Assembly: GCA_020310875.1 (NCBI GenBank)
Contig: CM035433.1
Coordinates: forward strand, 107,313,758 to 107,377,757
Direction: 5' to 3'
Origin: Ceratopteris richardii
Taxonomy: Eukaryota; Streptophyta; Polypodiopsida; Polypodiales; Pteridaceae
DNA: 64,000 bases
Position 1 is the stretch's first letter, and each line of letters starts with the position of its first letter. Shown here in pieces: positions 10,424 to 21,905 of the stretch. The position numbers and the translations under genes were made by a program. Under the pieces are notes generated by a model, which saw only the letters and a program-made list of their open reading frames with translations, searched no databases and had not been told where the DNA came from.

Positions 10424-11498
10424 CTCATGTGTATGTTGGAACAACAAGCTTGCATTATGCTTGAGGAGGATATGTTCTACATTAAATCCATCATTTGGAT
10501 GGTATGGCACCATCTACCATATTTATGTACCTTGAAGAATAGCACTTATGTGCACATATTTTCTTTGTATTGATTGGTTGATCATTTATCAATCAATCAA
10601 TCAAAAAGTAGATGTGACTTTAACTTCCTCTTTTTCTAGATTGTAGGAAATGATTCCAATCAATCTAAACTAACAAACCTGCCTAATTTAGAATTTCAAT
10701 TCATGAAGAAAAGGCATGGATAGATGCTCAAGAGTCTATACAAGTACTCCAAAACATTTGTACATTAAGTATATTGTTGATTTGAAGCAATATATATACT
10801 CTTTGATCATTGCTTGGTGCCATTTCAATTCTCTGCTCATTCTTCCTTAGACGCAATCAACTTGCAGAGATTGTTGCTCTCTCTACTGAACTCGAAATCT
10901 AGTGTTTAAGCACTCATTAGAAAGGTATAACTTTCTAGTTAATGTCTACAAATTTTCCAAGTCCATTGGTTCGTTACTTTTAGAGAAATTTAAGTTTTTC
11001 AGTCTCGGGGTCATTCTCTGCACATGCTTGAAAAATCGAGATGACACTAGTTCAGTGTTAAGGTGATTGCTCCTTCTATAGTTGTTATAAATTAGGGATT
11101 TTGTGCATTCTGGCAAGCCAACCCTATGTTTGAAACTCCCTTAAGAGGAATTTTTCCCCTTTTTACTGTGCTGGCTACTCTCAATGTTTGAAGTCACAAG
11201 TTCCATCCATTTTTAGAAGGTTTTTGTAAGCTAGTCAAGGTGCAAGTTATATGTTGTGCATCAACTTGTTCTTGTTGATGTTCCAAAGTAACTACTGGGT
11301 TTTATTGCACTAATCACAAGCCTAAAAAGTATAGTTTACATATCCAAAGAGTTAGGGCTTGTCCTATGCTAGTTTGTTGGACCAACTTCACCACTTGACA
11401 ACTCAACTTTTCGAGCCCTCCAAGCTTCTCCAACTTTCTTTTAGTGTAGAAAAAATAGAGATGATCTATATAGAGGAGGGAAAGGGACCTAGAAAAAA
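10424..11498. other. No gene recognised
   Basis: AT-rich DNA. The only notable item is short ATCAATCAATCAATCA runs near 10590. The open frame beginning at 11359 runs into the tandem repeat that follows and has no recognisable domain. Confidence 0.5.
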
Positions 11499-11875
11499 TA
11501 TCAAAATGGATTATTCTCTAAAAGAAACAAGTATAGCAGAGGGCATGAAACTTGTAGCTCTAGATTCACCAAACCACCAAGAGAGTATTGCATCATATAT
11601 CAAAATGGATTATTTTATAATAGCAAAGTAGAGAGACAACCACACACAAAAGGAAGTATAGTAGAGAGCAAGTGGATTGTAGCTCTAGGTTCATTGAATC
11701 ACCAAAAGAGTATGGTAACAAATATTGAGATCAAGTATTTTTTAATAGCTATATAAAGAGACCTCCCACAGAAATCATGTATATTAGAGGGTAAAAGACT
11801 TGTGGTTCTAGGTTCATTGAGTTTTGATAAGAATGTAGCAAATATCAAATGGAGCATTCTATAATAGAACTAAGT
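11499..11875 (+). repeat. Degenerate tandem repeat, units of about 100-125 bp, 3+ copies
   Basis: Successive units begin at about 11499, 11599, 11724 and 11843. Each opens with a variant of ATCAAAATGGATTATTCT, then a purine-rich AGTAGAGAG block, then TTGTAGCTCTAG(A/G)TTCA and a CACCAA(A)AGAGTAT end. The copies are diverged by substitutions and small indels. The 90-codon frame at 11359-11631 is partly built from the first unit and is not supported as a gene. Confidence 0.8.
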
Positions 11876-12309
11876 TTTGATGACAAAATGGAGCATTTTG
11901 GAAGTAAGAGACATCCATCAATGATTTTTTTTAAATTTTACAGTATGCTTTAGTGGATACATCATAATAAGGAGTTCGAATGGACTTTGAATAGTATATG
12001 GATTAGACATGAAATTTTTTTTCTTCTTTGATGAACTTTCGTACAAACGAATTCAAATGCACTTTGATGTGCATCTTAATTACAAAAATATACCTCTTGC
12101 ATTTTTTACATCAAGGTGCATTTTCTTAGTGATTGATCTTCTTGTAGTTACACTTTGACATCCATCACGAAAAAAGTCTTGATCACAATTTAGCTGAAGT
12201 GATCCTAGAAATAATCAAGCAAGTCACTGAATCTAGCCACACCATTATTCTATGTATTTTAAACAAGCACAAGATTGAGTTTACTCTTTAGGAAGATGAA
12301 TGCAAAAAT
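11876..12309. other. No gene recognised
   Basis: AT-rich spacer. The last part of a tandem unit (ATGGAGCATTTTGGAAG) echoes the repeat to the left. I see no other structure before the RNase H remnant of Copia C. Confidence 0.4.
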
Positions 12310-15067
12310 CACATAGATGGAATCCAAGAAGGCATAATATGTTAAGTATCCGTTTAACAATCCAAGTAGTCGAGTACCACTCAAGTAGCAAAAGATGCGC
12401 TTAACTGCCTGCCAATGCTTGACTCTTAGGCAATGCATAAACCTGCTCATTTGTGAGATAGCAAAATCTGGCCAAGAAATGCATAAGTAAATTAGGCATC
12501 CAACAGCCTACTGATAGAGAACAACATCAGATGCATCTCCAGCATCATGAAGACTTAGTCATAAACCGGTCTCCATAGGAGTGGCAATAGGTTTATAGTC
12601 TTCAAGGCCAAAACATAGCAATAATGTGTCAATATATTTTGTTTGAAACAAATCCATTCCACCATGAATGTGCATAAATTGAATGTCCAAATAATGATGC
12701 AAATGCCCCAAATTAGACATCTCAAATGAACCACACAAATCAGGCTTGAAATCAACAATATGTTTCTCATGAGGACTAGTGAGCTCTGCAAATCACCATT
12801 CAGAAATGCTGTTTTAATGTCCAACTCATGTACATTCCAACCATGATGAGCTGCAAGTGCATGGATGCTATGAACAATAGCCATTCGGCATGTAGGTGCA
12901 AAGGTTTCATCAAAATCAATTCCTCTTTCCTATGCATAACCCTTTGGAATAAGCCTAGCCTTATACTTGTCAATTGTTCCATCAAATTTATGCTTTAGCT
13001 TGTATACCCACTTAGCGCCAATGGCCTTCTTGCTAGGAGGCAAGTCACATAAAGACCAGATACCATTTTTCATGATAGCACCATATTCAAATTGCATTGC
13101 AGCCATCCAATGTTCAGAATTTTGTGCTTCATCAAACGAAACAAGCTTAGTCTTATCATAGAGACTAGAGGTAGTCATAGCATAGCAATCTGATGCCAAA
13201 GAGGCACTATGAGAGCATGAATGAGTACGGTATGACAAAGCTGCATCTAATTTGCTGTCATGCAAAGTCTGTACTAGCCTTTTTTGCATAGTTTTTGCCT
13301 CCTCAATATCAGCTCTCTCATCAACAAGTGCATCATGCAAATCTGCATCAGAAATGGAATGATCTGCATCATCACATGAAACCAACAATGGCTGAGAAGT
13401 TGCCTCATTAGGACTAGCACTATACTATCCACCAGTAAAAGGAGGTAGAAAAGTATCGTACATGTCTTTGGAGCTAACAAATATCTCCTTCGTACATGAA
13501 AGTAAAGGCTGAATAGAATCTTCCACAAAAACAACATCACGACTAACCAAAATGCATTTAGTATGTGGATGATACAAATGATAGCCTTTGATTTTAGAAT
13601 TATACCCAACAAAATACATTTTACTACTTTATCATCCAATTTCGTGCAATGTTGTTCAGGCACTAATGCATATGCCAAACAACCAAAAACATGCAGATGA
13701 GTAATAGATGGCTTGTGACCATGCCAAGCCTCATATGGTGTGATAGACTGCAGTGCTTTAGTGGGACACTTGTTAAGTACATATGCTACATGACTCTTGA
13801 CCATGCACCCTGCCATCTCCATGAGTGACTTGTTCTTGCATTCAGCAACTCCATTCTATTGAGGTGTATACAACATTGTACACTAAGGTTTTATCCCACA
13901 TTTAGCGAGAGATGCATTAAAGTTAGAAGACATATATTCCCCCCCTCGATCAAAATGGAGGGTGCCCATTTTACATGTTGACATATTTTTAGTCAAAACC
14001 AAAGAATGTTTGAAGCACATGAACACTTCGACTTTGGTTTCAATGGATATACCCATGCATGCCTGGAAAAATCATCAATGAAAGTCACGAAGTAAAGATT
14101 GTTTCCAAAAGAGGGTGTCTACATCAACAACCATTTCAACCTCTTTTTTCTTTGCCTCTTTTGCAACCAGTTTTGGATAGTTCTTTATGACATGATCGTT
14201 TCCTTTACATCACTTACAAAAGAATTTCTTCTTTTTTTAATTTTTCTCATCTTTGTCTTCCTTCTTCCAATGTGCAGCATTTACAGATTTCTACTTACTA
14301 GTAGATGAGCTCCATTTACCTTTGCCCTTCTGACTAGCCAAGAAAGCTTGATCTTCAACATGCATAATGGACCTGTTCTGCCTAGATTGATCTTGTTGTA
14401 ATAGAACAAAGAATAAATCCTCAAATGAAAAGGCATTTGGATTGCCTTTCATCATCAAACAAAGAGTAGAAGCAAAACTCTAACATGAATCAGGAAGATC
14501 ATTCCGAACGGTCTGCACAAGTGAGCTATCTCGTATAACTTCATCAACAGAAATCAATTGTTCCTTCAAGTCTTTGATCTTTTTTAGAAAACTGTCCACA
14601 GAAGCATCTTCATTCATATGCTCACTATCCAACTGTTTGCAGAGGTAAGCAACAAAAGCCTCATTCCTAGCCTGGTACAATGTGGTAAGTGTATCCCAAG
14701 CATCCTTAGCTGTTTTACAAGAGCGAATGTAAGGAATAATGGCATGTTTGACAAACAAGGCTATCAATGCATGTGGTTGAGCATCTTTGCCATCCCAATG
14801 AATTTTCTCTACAGTAGGTGAAGTAGAAACTGCAGCACAAATAGGAATCTAAAGAATATCCACATCTTCAATGCCATCTGCATTAGCTTCAGAACCTGTA
14901 TTTGCAGGTGTAATAGGATGTTTTTCAACACCGTGCACAATGTTCCACTCTCCTTTTGGAACCAATACATGCTGCATCATATAAGTCCACAATGGGTAAT
15001 TGGTACCGTCCAACTTATCCTCAACAACCAACATATGAAATACATCACTGCTTTCAGCCATGGACAT
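12310..15067 (-). pseudogene. Copia C, decayed gag-integrase-RT with internal deletions
   Basis: In the sense direction, gag starts at 15067 (MSMAESSDVFHMLVVEDKLDGTNYPLW, shown only in part as a signature: DKLDGTNYPLW) and continues through AKDAWDTLTTLYQ to a decayed zinc knuckle near 14210 whose last Cys is lost. The protease and the start of integrase are missing: the knuckle region runs almost directly into FVTFIDDFSRHAWVYPL near 14105, then LHFDRGGEY and the C-terminal block TPYEAWHGHKPSITHLHVFG (13822-13425). RT keeps IGAKWVYKLKHKFDG and HELDIKTAFLNGDLQ but then jumps to the FEMSNLGHLHHYLD connection, so the catalytic YVDD segment is deleted. RNase H stops after the first block near 12330. 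Several frameshifts and stops are present. Confidence 0.88.
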
Positions 15068-15402
15068 TGACTAAAATACCTTGATGAAAAAAAATGACTA
15101 TATCTAAAAAAGTTGAACAGAACTACCCTGACGAGTTCTACTTAACCTGTAGTAGACTTTGAGATGCTTATACTAGTGAACCAAAACCTGTATATATCTT
15201 TGGCACAAAAAGATGAAATATCCTATACAAGCATTGTTATAGTGTGCTCGGAGGCCAAAATGAACTCAGATTGCGATTTTGATACCATAAAGAGAAGCTA
15301 TTTTGATCTCTTAATCACCTTGAGTATGCTCACCAAATTTTGTGCGATTCTGTGACTATGACCGGAGGGGTGTCAACACCACCCTAGATGAAGAAGCAGC
15401 TT

Positions 15403-15414
15403 GCTCTAATACCA
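15403..15414 (-). other. Primer-binding site of Copia C (mutated Met-tRNA type)
   Basis: The sense strand reads TGGTATTAGAGC, one base away from the standard TGGTATCAGAGC. It lies about 340 bp upstream of the gag start. Confidence 0.75.
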
Positions 15415-15415
15415 A

Positions 15416-15647
15416 TGGTTGGAGCTAGACTTCTACAGAAGCACACAAACAACACACAGAAGCAGAAGAAGCTTTGAGGACAACACACAATACTGAATGA
15501 ATTACTACTAGAATGTACAAAGATAAGTAACCCATTAGGGCTATAAGCGTATATACAAGCCGAGGGAAAAAGACCCCCAAAAGAGGGAAAAAAGTACCCA
15601 CATAGTCCTAGTGTGTTCACACACATCACTACCTAAATATATCAACA
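15416..15647 (-). repeat. Probable 5' LTR of Copia C (about 232 bp)
   Basis: The sense sequence would run from TGTTGATATA at 15647 to CTCCAACCA at 15416, giving TG...CA ends next to the primer site. A TGTATATACG element lies inside. No second LTR survives in the window because the 3' end of C is lost, so the outer boundary is inferred. Confidence 0.55.
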
Positions 15648-16949
15648 AACCTGCATGTCACAAGATCAAGTGGGATTCTAAGAAGAGAAAAGTTGATTTT
15701 ATAGAGGAGACCCAAGAACAAAATCCACTACATAAGAAAGTAGTGAATTAAAAGACAAAAGTGGCTCCACTGCAACTCAAAATTGAAGAGGCATTCTTAT
15801 ACTTCATTTGGTGAAGTTGGAGCCTTGGAAGCTTATCCTCAGATTGTAGAGAACTTCAATAAAAATATTCCCTATAGGAAATACTCAAATAAAACATAGA
15901 ATTTGATAGAGATGAGGTTCAAGCTTTTGAAGCACATGTCAAGGATGCTCCGATCACTTTAGATGCCATTGACCCTATTCACTTGCTAGATTGCTTAAAG
16001 GAAAAAGGATCGAGCAGTATCGCATATAAATTATTTGCACTTCTCACTGACTCCCATAAGAAAACTTGGTGCCCTATGCATGAAAATAACTGCAAGCTGG
16101 TGTCATATGAAATGGGCTTTACAATAATCTTGCATTTGTTGTATAACTATTTTCCCAATACAGAGCCAAACCTATATATGAGTTAGAAGAGGAAAATTTT
16201 TTACGATTCTCTAGAGGTTGAATTCATTACAAAAGAGCATCGAATTGAAGAGGATTTCTCTCCTAGTAGAGAGGAGAATGAGATCATAACTATCATTATA
16301 GGGAAATGAAGAAAGATGTGTCCAAGGTGTCATATAATACAAAGGAAATGTCTTTAATGGACCCTTCCATGACATCACCAATTTTGACAAATTTGAAGAT
16401 CAAAGGGAATAAATATTTTTTTCTTAATAATATTCAAAACGTACTCAACATCCAAGAAGACTATGCAGTTGTAGCCATTGCACATAATATAGAGGAATAT
16501 AAGGGATTCATCTCTGATTATGAAATGGAGGATCAGGCCCACGAAGAGAATTTTATGAAAGTAAAAGATTGAATCTATGGTTCAACAAGGTGAGGGAAGA
16601 CATTGAAACAAGAAGAGTACCAAGTGATCGAAAATATAGGAATTTCCAAAGAGCGATTGGATATCAAAAGCTTGCATATAGCACAAAGCAAATTTTCTTG
16701 ATGGATGGAGAAAGGGATACAAAAGGTAGTAGTGTGGACTTTATGAAGGAAAAACGCTTTTTCTCTATGACAAGAGGGTGGAGACAAGAGGATCAAATGC
16801 TCTCTATTCTTTGATTTCAACATAATTAATACCCTAAATTGATGTTTTTGGATTTTCTTTTTTCCTTTTATAAAACATTTATGGAGAGTAGATGAGTTCC
16901 TAGGAACACACAAAAGAGAACATCATGGGTATCATGCGTTGAGATATCA
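15648..16949 (+). other. Unrecognised plus-strand open frames, probably decayed element DNA
   Basis: Three frames follow one another on the plus strand: 15983-16186 (LLDCLKEKGSSSIAYKLFAL), 16306-16572 (acidic C-terminus) and 16569-16814 (basic). They read like pieces of one older coding region split by stops and frameshifts, because the sequence before 15983 is also open (VQAFEAHVKDAPITLDAIDP). I recognise no domain or catalytic motif. The plus-strand LTR end and primer site downstream make a retroelement or its host sequence the likely source, but this is a guess. Confidence 0.3.
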
Positions 16950-17311
16950 AGCTCAACATGTGATGATCTAGGATGACATGTATCACTTTTTCATTTCTCT
17001 GACATGTATAGTTGTCATGCCAGTATATGTCAGTGATACTTCATTGAGCTTTACTAGATTTATCTATTGAGAGTGATGGCACATTTGTTTCTTGCCAGCT
17101 CATTCATTCATGGACATTAGGATTTTCCTTACGTATTGTTCTTTATATATTGCACTTGTTGTTTTTTTGTTTTAAGTTAGTCTTGTACATTCCTTTTATG
17201 TAATAGAAAAAGAACAAGATCATTCTTCTTTGCCTCAATCTATGTATGTGCTCCTCTTTGATTGTGAGAGTGTGAATGTGAGTTCTCTTCCTTATCTCCG
17301 TCCTCATGACA
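16950..17311 (+). repeat. Probable LTR end of element D (left boundary uncertain)
   Basis: This AT-rich sequence has a TATATATT box near 17145 and ends at ATGACA directly before a Met-tRNA primer site, as a 5' LTR does. The left boundary is a guess (TGTGATGATC near 16958). No partner LTR is visible. Confidence 0.45.
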
Positions 17312-17324
17312 TGGTATCAGAACC
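17312..17324 (+). other. Primer-binding site of element D
   Basis: TGGTATCAGAACC is a Met-tRNA-type primer site with a change after TGGTATCAGA. It marks a plus-strand LTR retroelement whose body is lost. Confidence 0.65.
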
Positions 17325-17762
17325 AGTGTGACTATAGATAGCTCATGGAGAAGACCAAAGGTGAAGAGTACATGAGAAGGCATGGAGAAAACACGATTCA
17401 CAAAAGACCTCAGATTGCTATGAAAATTGTCGTTAACTTAGAAGGTGTCAAAGTAATTTTGAGAGTTATTCCTTTAGGGTCACTTATTTTTGTCAGATTT
17501 CTATTTCAGAGCCATCTCGACCTCTATTTCGAGCCCACAAGGTGGGGCCCACAAGAAAACCAAGTTAGTTTGTAAAACTGTAACTTGCATCCTATTTGGC
17601 AACACTCATATATTCCACATCTAAAATTTCAAGCAATTCTGTGTACTGTTCATACACGAAAACTGTGTTTTTCTGAGATGGAATTGTCACATCATAGTGC
17701 GACAACCTTCAACTAGAAATACTACTTGTAGTGTTTTTGCAATGCTGTGAATTGTTGCTGAA
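17325..17762 (+). other. Leader/unknown part of element D
   Basis: A 76-codon frame (17345-17575) follows the primer site but shows no gag signature. The segment ends where minus-strand Gypsy homology begins near 17763, so D is cut off there. Confidence 0.35.
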
Positions 17763-18828
17763 ATGGCAAACATATATGGAATGAGTCAGCTTATGAGTGA
17801 TAAACTAGAAGGGTGTACAGGAGAGATTGGAGGGGCGGGAGGTGAAAGAGGAGTAGTTGGTGTGGTGGGTACTTCGACGATGTTAGGGGTATTTACAGTA
17901 GAGGTGCGAGACGGGGAGTCGATGATGATTGTTTCTTTTGCCAAAGAACCTTTCGGAATGAGGCGTGCTTCCCGGGCCTGTTGTGAAGACTAGGCATCCG
18001 TTGGGTACACGAATATATTGACCGGGTTTTGATTGTAAGCGAATTTGGCATGGGTCAAACAATGGTAGTGGTTTTCTTTGCAAATATTGCAATGCTTCAT
18101 TGGTGCCCACTGATTTAACCAGTTCTCTCAAACCTTGAATGTAGGCTTCTTTGAAGCCTCCTGTAGCGAGTTCTTGTTCTACAAGCGCTTGGCTTTCTTC
18201 CTCTAAGAGTTTTTTGCATGCCCAAACTGCTTGCGTGGTGCGGTATAGCTTCTTGATTGCCAATGTGTAGGCCGTAGCTTCAAATGTTTCGTCTTTGTAA
18301 GTACTTGTGTCACCTTGAGTGTCAGTGTGCTATTTTTGTTCATCAGTCTACACATTCTCTTGAGAGTCATGGCTAGCTTGACTGGCTTCATCATCTCCGT
18401 CTTCATCGTCAGTTTCTATCCTTTCTTCTTTAGAGCTAGAGACTACTTGCTCTTGTGGTTGATTAGGGGGTGTGGTAGGGTAACTTGGACGTTCATACTC
18501 CTGAGAGAAAAAGTGTCCTTCTGAAAATTGAAATTCGTTTGAAAAAGCATCCAACATTTCAAAATTGAACGTGGTATTCATTGGTTCTGCTTCCAAATTG
18601 GGTATAGGAAAAGTAAATGCTTCCGCACTGATGGAGGTGGGAATTTTTGCTGTTGTAGTTGTGGGTTCCTGAACGGTAGTTGCTTGAGAGGTAAAAGCAC
18701 TGGTAGTACCTTTCGTAATAACTGGTCATGATAGGTGTATATGTATGGGTTGTATAGGAATAGGGGGTTCCGTAGGTGACTGTTTTGGAGAGGGTTGAGG
18801 TGAGGGGGACTCTAGAACTTGTAGGCAC
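17763..18828 (-). pseudogene. Gypsy E1: middle part of ORF3-like region (decayed)
   Basis: This is non-pol coding sequence that in this family lies between integrase and the 3' LTR. In the sense direction there is a proline-rich start (ESPSPQPSPKQSPTEPPIP, also seen at the end of the Gypsy F ORF3 at 49620), a Ser/Thr-rich stretch, an acidic block (18596-18348, DDEDGDDEASQASHD), then a helical-looking block (18263-17883, AIKKLYRTTQAVWACKKLLEE ... GFKEAYIQGLRELVKS). A second proline-rich block follows in another frame (VPTTPTTPLSPPAPP), which resembles the left end of the Gypsy G ORF3 near 42000. Several frameshifts break it. Its function is unknown. It is joined abruptly to gag at about 18825, so protease through integrase is deleted here. 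Confidence 0.6.
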
Positions 18829-21800
18829 TTATGTATGGAAGACAGGTTGTCTTCTACTTCTATATTTGGCACTTGAGACATGGATGGTGCATTCCTTTCC
18901 TGTGTCTCCGAAATAGTAGGGTTCCTATGCAAATTCTTTTTCTCGTTGCTATTGACCAAGTATTCTAACCTCTCTAGTAGTCCTTGAAAGTGTAATTCAG
19001 GTTTTGCCATGTTATTCCAATTAAGATAACAAGAGGCTTCGAACATAGTTTGTGCTAATTCTACCATCTTCATGCAAAGTTTAGTCCTCTCAATTTCTAG
19101 CTCTGCTCATGAATAGCTCTTACTCATTTCTAGCTTGATATGCATGAAACATCCAAATTTTTTGGTATAGGTTCAACTAGAACTGATCCTGGTCTCTGAG
19201 CTGGGTTCTCCTGATTACATTCTTGCGAAGTCAAATCTAGGATTTTGGCTCTAGATTCCTTGAGACTTCCTTCCAACTCAGTTATCTTTTTACTCCACTT
19301 CCTCTTAATTCTTTCTCTAGAATCTTTCCAAGATTTCGTCTTTTTATTACTAGACTCACCAACTTCGCTAGTTTCGGCTACTTTCTCAGGATTAAGTTGT
19401 TGATTTCGTAAGAGTTCCTGGGCTCTTGTTATAGCTTAGATAGGCATGTATGTAGGGTTGGATCCATTTGAGTTATGTATAATTCCTATCACGTTGATGG
19501 GTATCACTTTTGAAGCATTAGCAGGGTTCTTAGAACATTCTTTTATGACATGCTCTTTACCACACTCGGCACAAAAACCTTGTATGTTCTAGTATTGTGA
19601 CGGTCCTGCTATCGGAGGATGTGGACAATCCTTTATGAAATGATCTCCTTGGCACCTAAAGCATGGTCCTCTATGGCCCTGTGGTCTTTGCTGTCTTAAT
19701 TGGGGCTGCCGATCAGGGTTGGTATACATCACATAAACATAATTGGGCTCCCAACTGGGTTCCAATGATGGACTATCGTACTGATAGGTCTCCACATGTT
19801 CTGGTGACTCTGTGTAATATGTGGGTGGACTATCTATATGAGTAGAGTCAAAATTGTTGGAGTTAGGGTCACTTTTTGTGATCAGGGGTGAAGAAGGCAC
19901 TAAAGCCCTATTGAGGTTCTCTTCTGTAGTAGCATATTTAACTGGGATGACATTTGTTGGTGGGGGTGGCTGTTGAGCTAAAATAGGTTGAGGTCTCTGT
20001 TGTGCCCGATAAGGATAGTTTTGAGGAGGCCTATAGTAATGAGGCTGAGCATTGTATTGACCTTGATACCTCCCTAGTTGGGGGTATGCTTGCGGGTAGC
20101 TCTATCATACTACTTGTTTGTTGTATGGGCAGTCTTGAGCCGTGTGATTCGTGTATCGTCTCTCAATTGTACAGTATTGGCCACTAGGATTGGCTTGCGG
20201 TTGTGTTACATTGGGACACACATTTGCCATATGATCACCACCACAGGTGTAACAACACTTGTTTGTTGTCAACCTGGGCATCTATTTACTAGAAACTCCT
20301 AGTTTCTGGGCCACTTTTTTTGCTAGGTCTTCTATTGAATTAGAAAGTTTTGAGGATGCTAGAGATGAACAATCTAAGTCCTTATAGAACTTTGAGAGTT
20401 CCAACTCGTCTCCAAGGTTGTCCTCAATGTCTACACAAATTCTCACATATTGCTCTAGTGTTTTGGGTTCCTTCAAGTATACATAGGAGCATATTTTAGA
20501 GCTCAAGAAGCCATCTAAAAACAATGACACTTGCTTGGCCTATGAGGGTAACTCTTGCATCGGATATCTCTCAACATATTGTCTAAACTTACATCCTGTC
20601 AGTCTAACTGTTTCTTGAGGGGTCTGTTTGAAGCTATGAATCAATGACGAAGTATCATGTCTGATTCCACTTTTAGAGAATTCCGTGATGAATGACTCTA
20701 AAAAGTGATGGATATCCCTAAATTGTATTTTTTTCAATGGTTGGAACCAAGTTAAAACCGTGTTCTTTAACGTTACTCCAAATGCATTATATTGTATGAA
20801 CATGTCTTCTACTTGCTCTCCTCGTAGCACTTTCTTAAACTCCGCAACATGATCATAGGGATCTCCTGTCCCATCGAAGTACTGTTTCATTGACTTTACT
20901 AATTGAGTGGGTCTTAATATCCTTGGGTGTTCATGTTGTCTAGGTAGAGGAAAATCATCTCTACCCCCTGTGTCTTTCCACTCTGTCGGTTTCCATGGTA
21001 GTTCTATCTTTCCCTATGGGATGAGTGAAACTTACTTCTGGTCTCTCTTTGTTCTTCTCTCTTTGTATGATGTTCCAGCACCTTGATGGCTCGCGTTTAC
21101 ATTAGCTCATGATGGAGGGAAGACTAACTCACCTCTCCATATGTAGGTATTTCTCGCATGGTCTGGTAACACAAATACTCGTTCTGAAGTATCATCCAGA
21201 TATATGACCTTTCCAGGTATGTCTGGGTCCTTGAATTCGTAAATCATGATGGAGCCTACCTCACTAGGTTGTTCCATTATGTACCTCCAAAATGCTTCGT
21301 CAGTTTCTTTATTTAGAAACAACTCTATGCTTCTATTGTCATGAGGGATCTAGTTTGGGATTAGTACTCTTGTCAGTACAGATTTCCCTCTAGGTGTCCT
21401 AGGTTCTTCTCCTAGTGGCTCTTTTCCTTGGGTTCTCGCTTTCGTGCATCGCTGAACTACACCAAACACGTTGGTATGATTTGGCTGAGTGCTTATGATG
21501 TACATGGCTCCTTCTTTGTCTATGTATGCGTCTCTCTCAAATTTCACCACTAGACGTTCCAATTCAATGGGTTGGTCAGAATTGTGCAATTGCACCACTG
21601 ATCTTTGCAAACCATCCTCATAGATGTGAGCACCTAGGTGGTTCGTTCAGACAAATTCTAATTGAGTTTTGTAGGTTCCTTCAGGTCTTTCTAGATATGC
21701 TATGTTTAACCCTCCTTCTAGTCTTTCCATGCTAAAAGCCATTTCTGACTCACTGGTATCTGAGCTCAACTCGTAAGGGTAACTATTCAATTGTTGAGCC

Positions 21801-21905
21801 CACGAACGTGCAGTAGTTCCTACACTTGCTTCTGATGATCTAAGACTTCATCGGTCTGACTTACCTATATGCTTGCCCAATCTAAGGTTCATGAATTTAC
21901 TTCTT
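18829..21905 (-). pseudogene. Gypsy E1 gag (decayed)
   Basis: This is the capsid/nucleocapsid precursor of the Athila/Tat-like Gypsy family, recognised by colinearity with the better copy in Gypsy F (54553-57739). Sense order: LRLGKHIGKSDR start near 21890; the VVKFERDAYIDKEG block; PRTPRGKSVLTRVL; the retrotrans_gag core (GTGDPYDHVAEFKKVL, LTWFQPL, ESFITEFSKSGIRHDT, SFKQTPQETVRL); the second zinc knuckle CFRCQGDHFIKDC near 19650; and the C-terminal coiled region ending SSIHK. At least ten stops or frameshifts split it into short frames. Compared with F it carries many C-to-T type changes, in keeping with an older, methylated copy. Confidence 0.88.

Noticed and set aside
15983..16814. Host gene candidate made of three plus-strand frames
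   Set aside because: No domain, no conserved splice pattern that I can see, and stops between frames. Kept only as unrecognised sequence.
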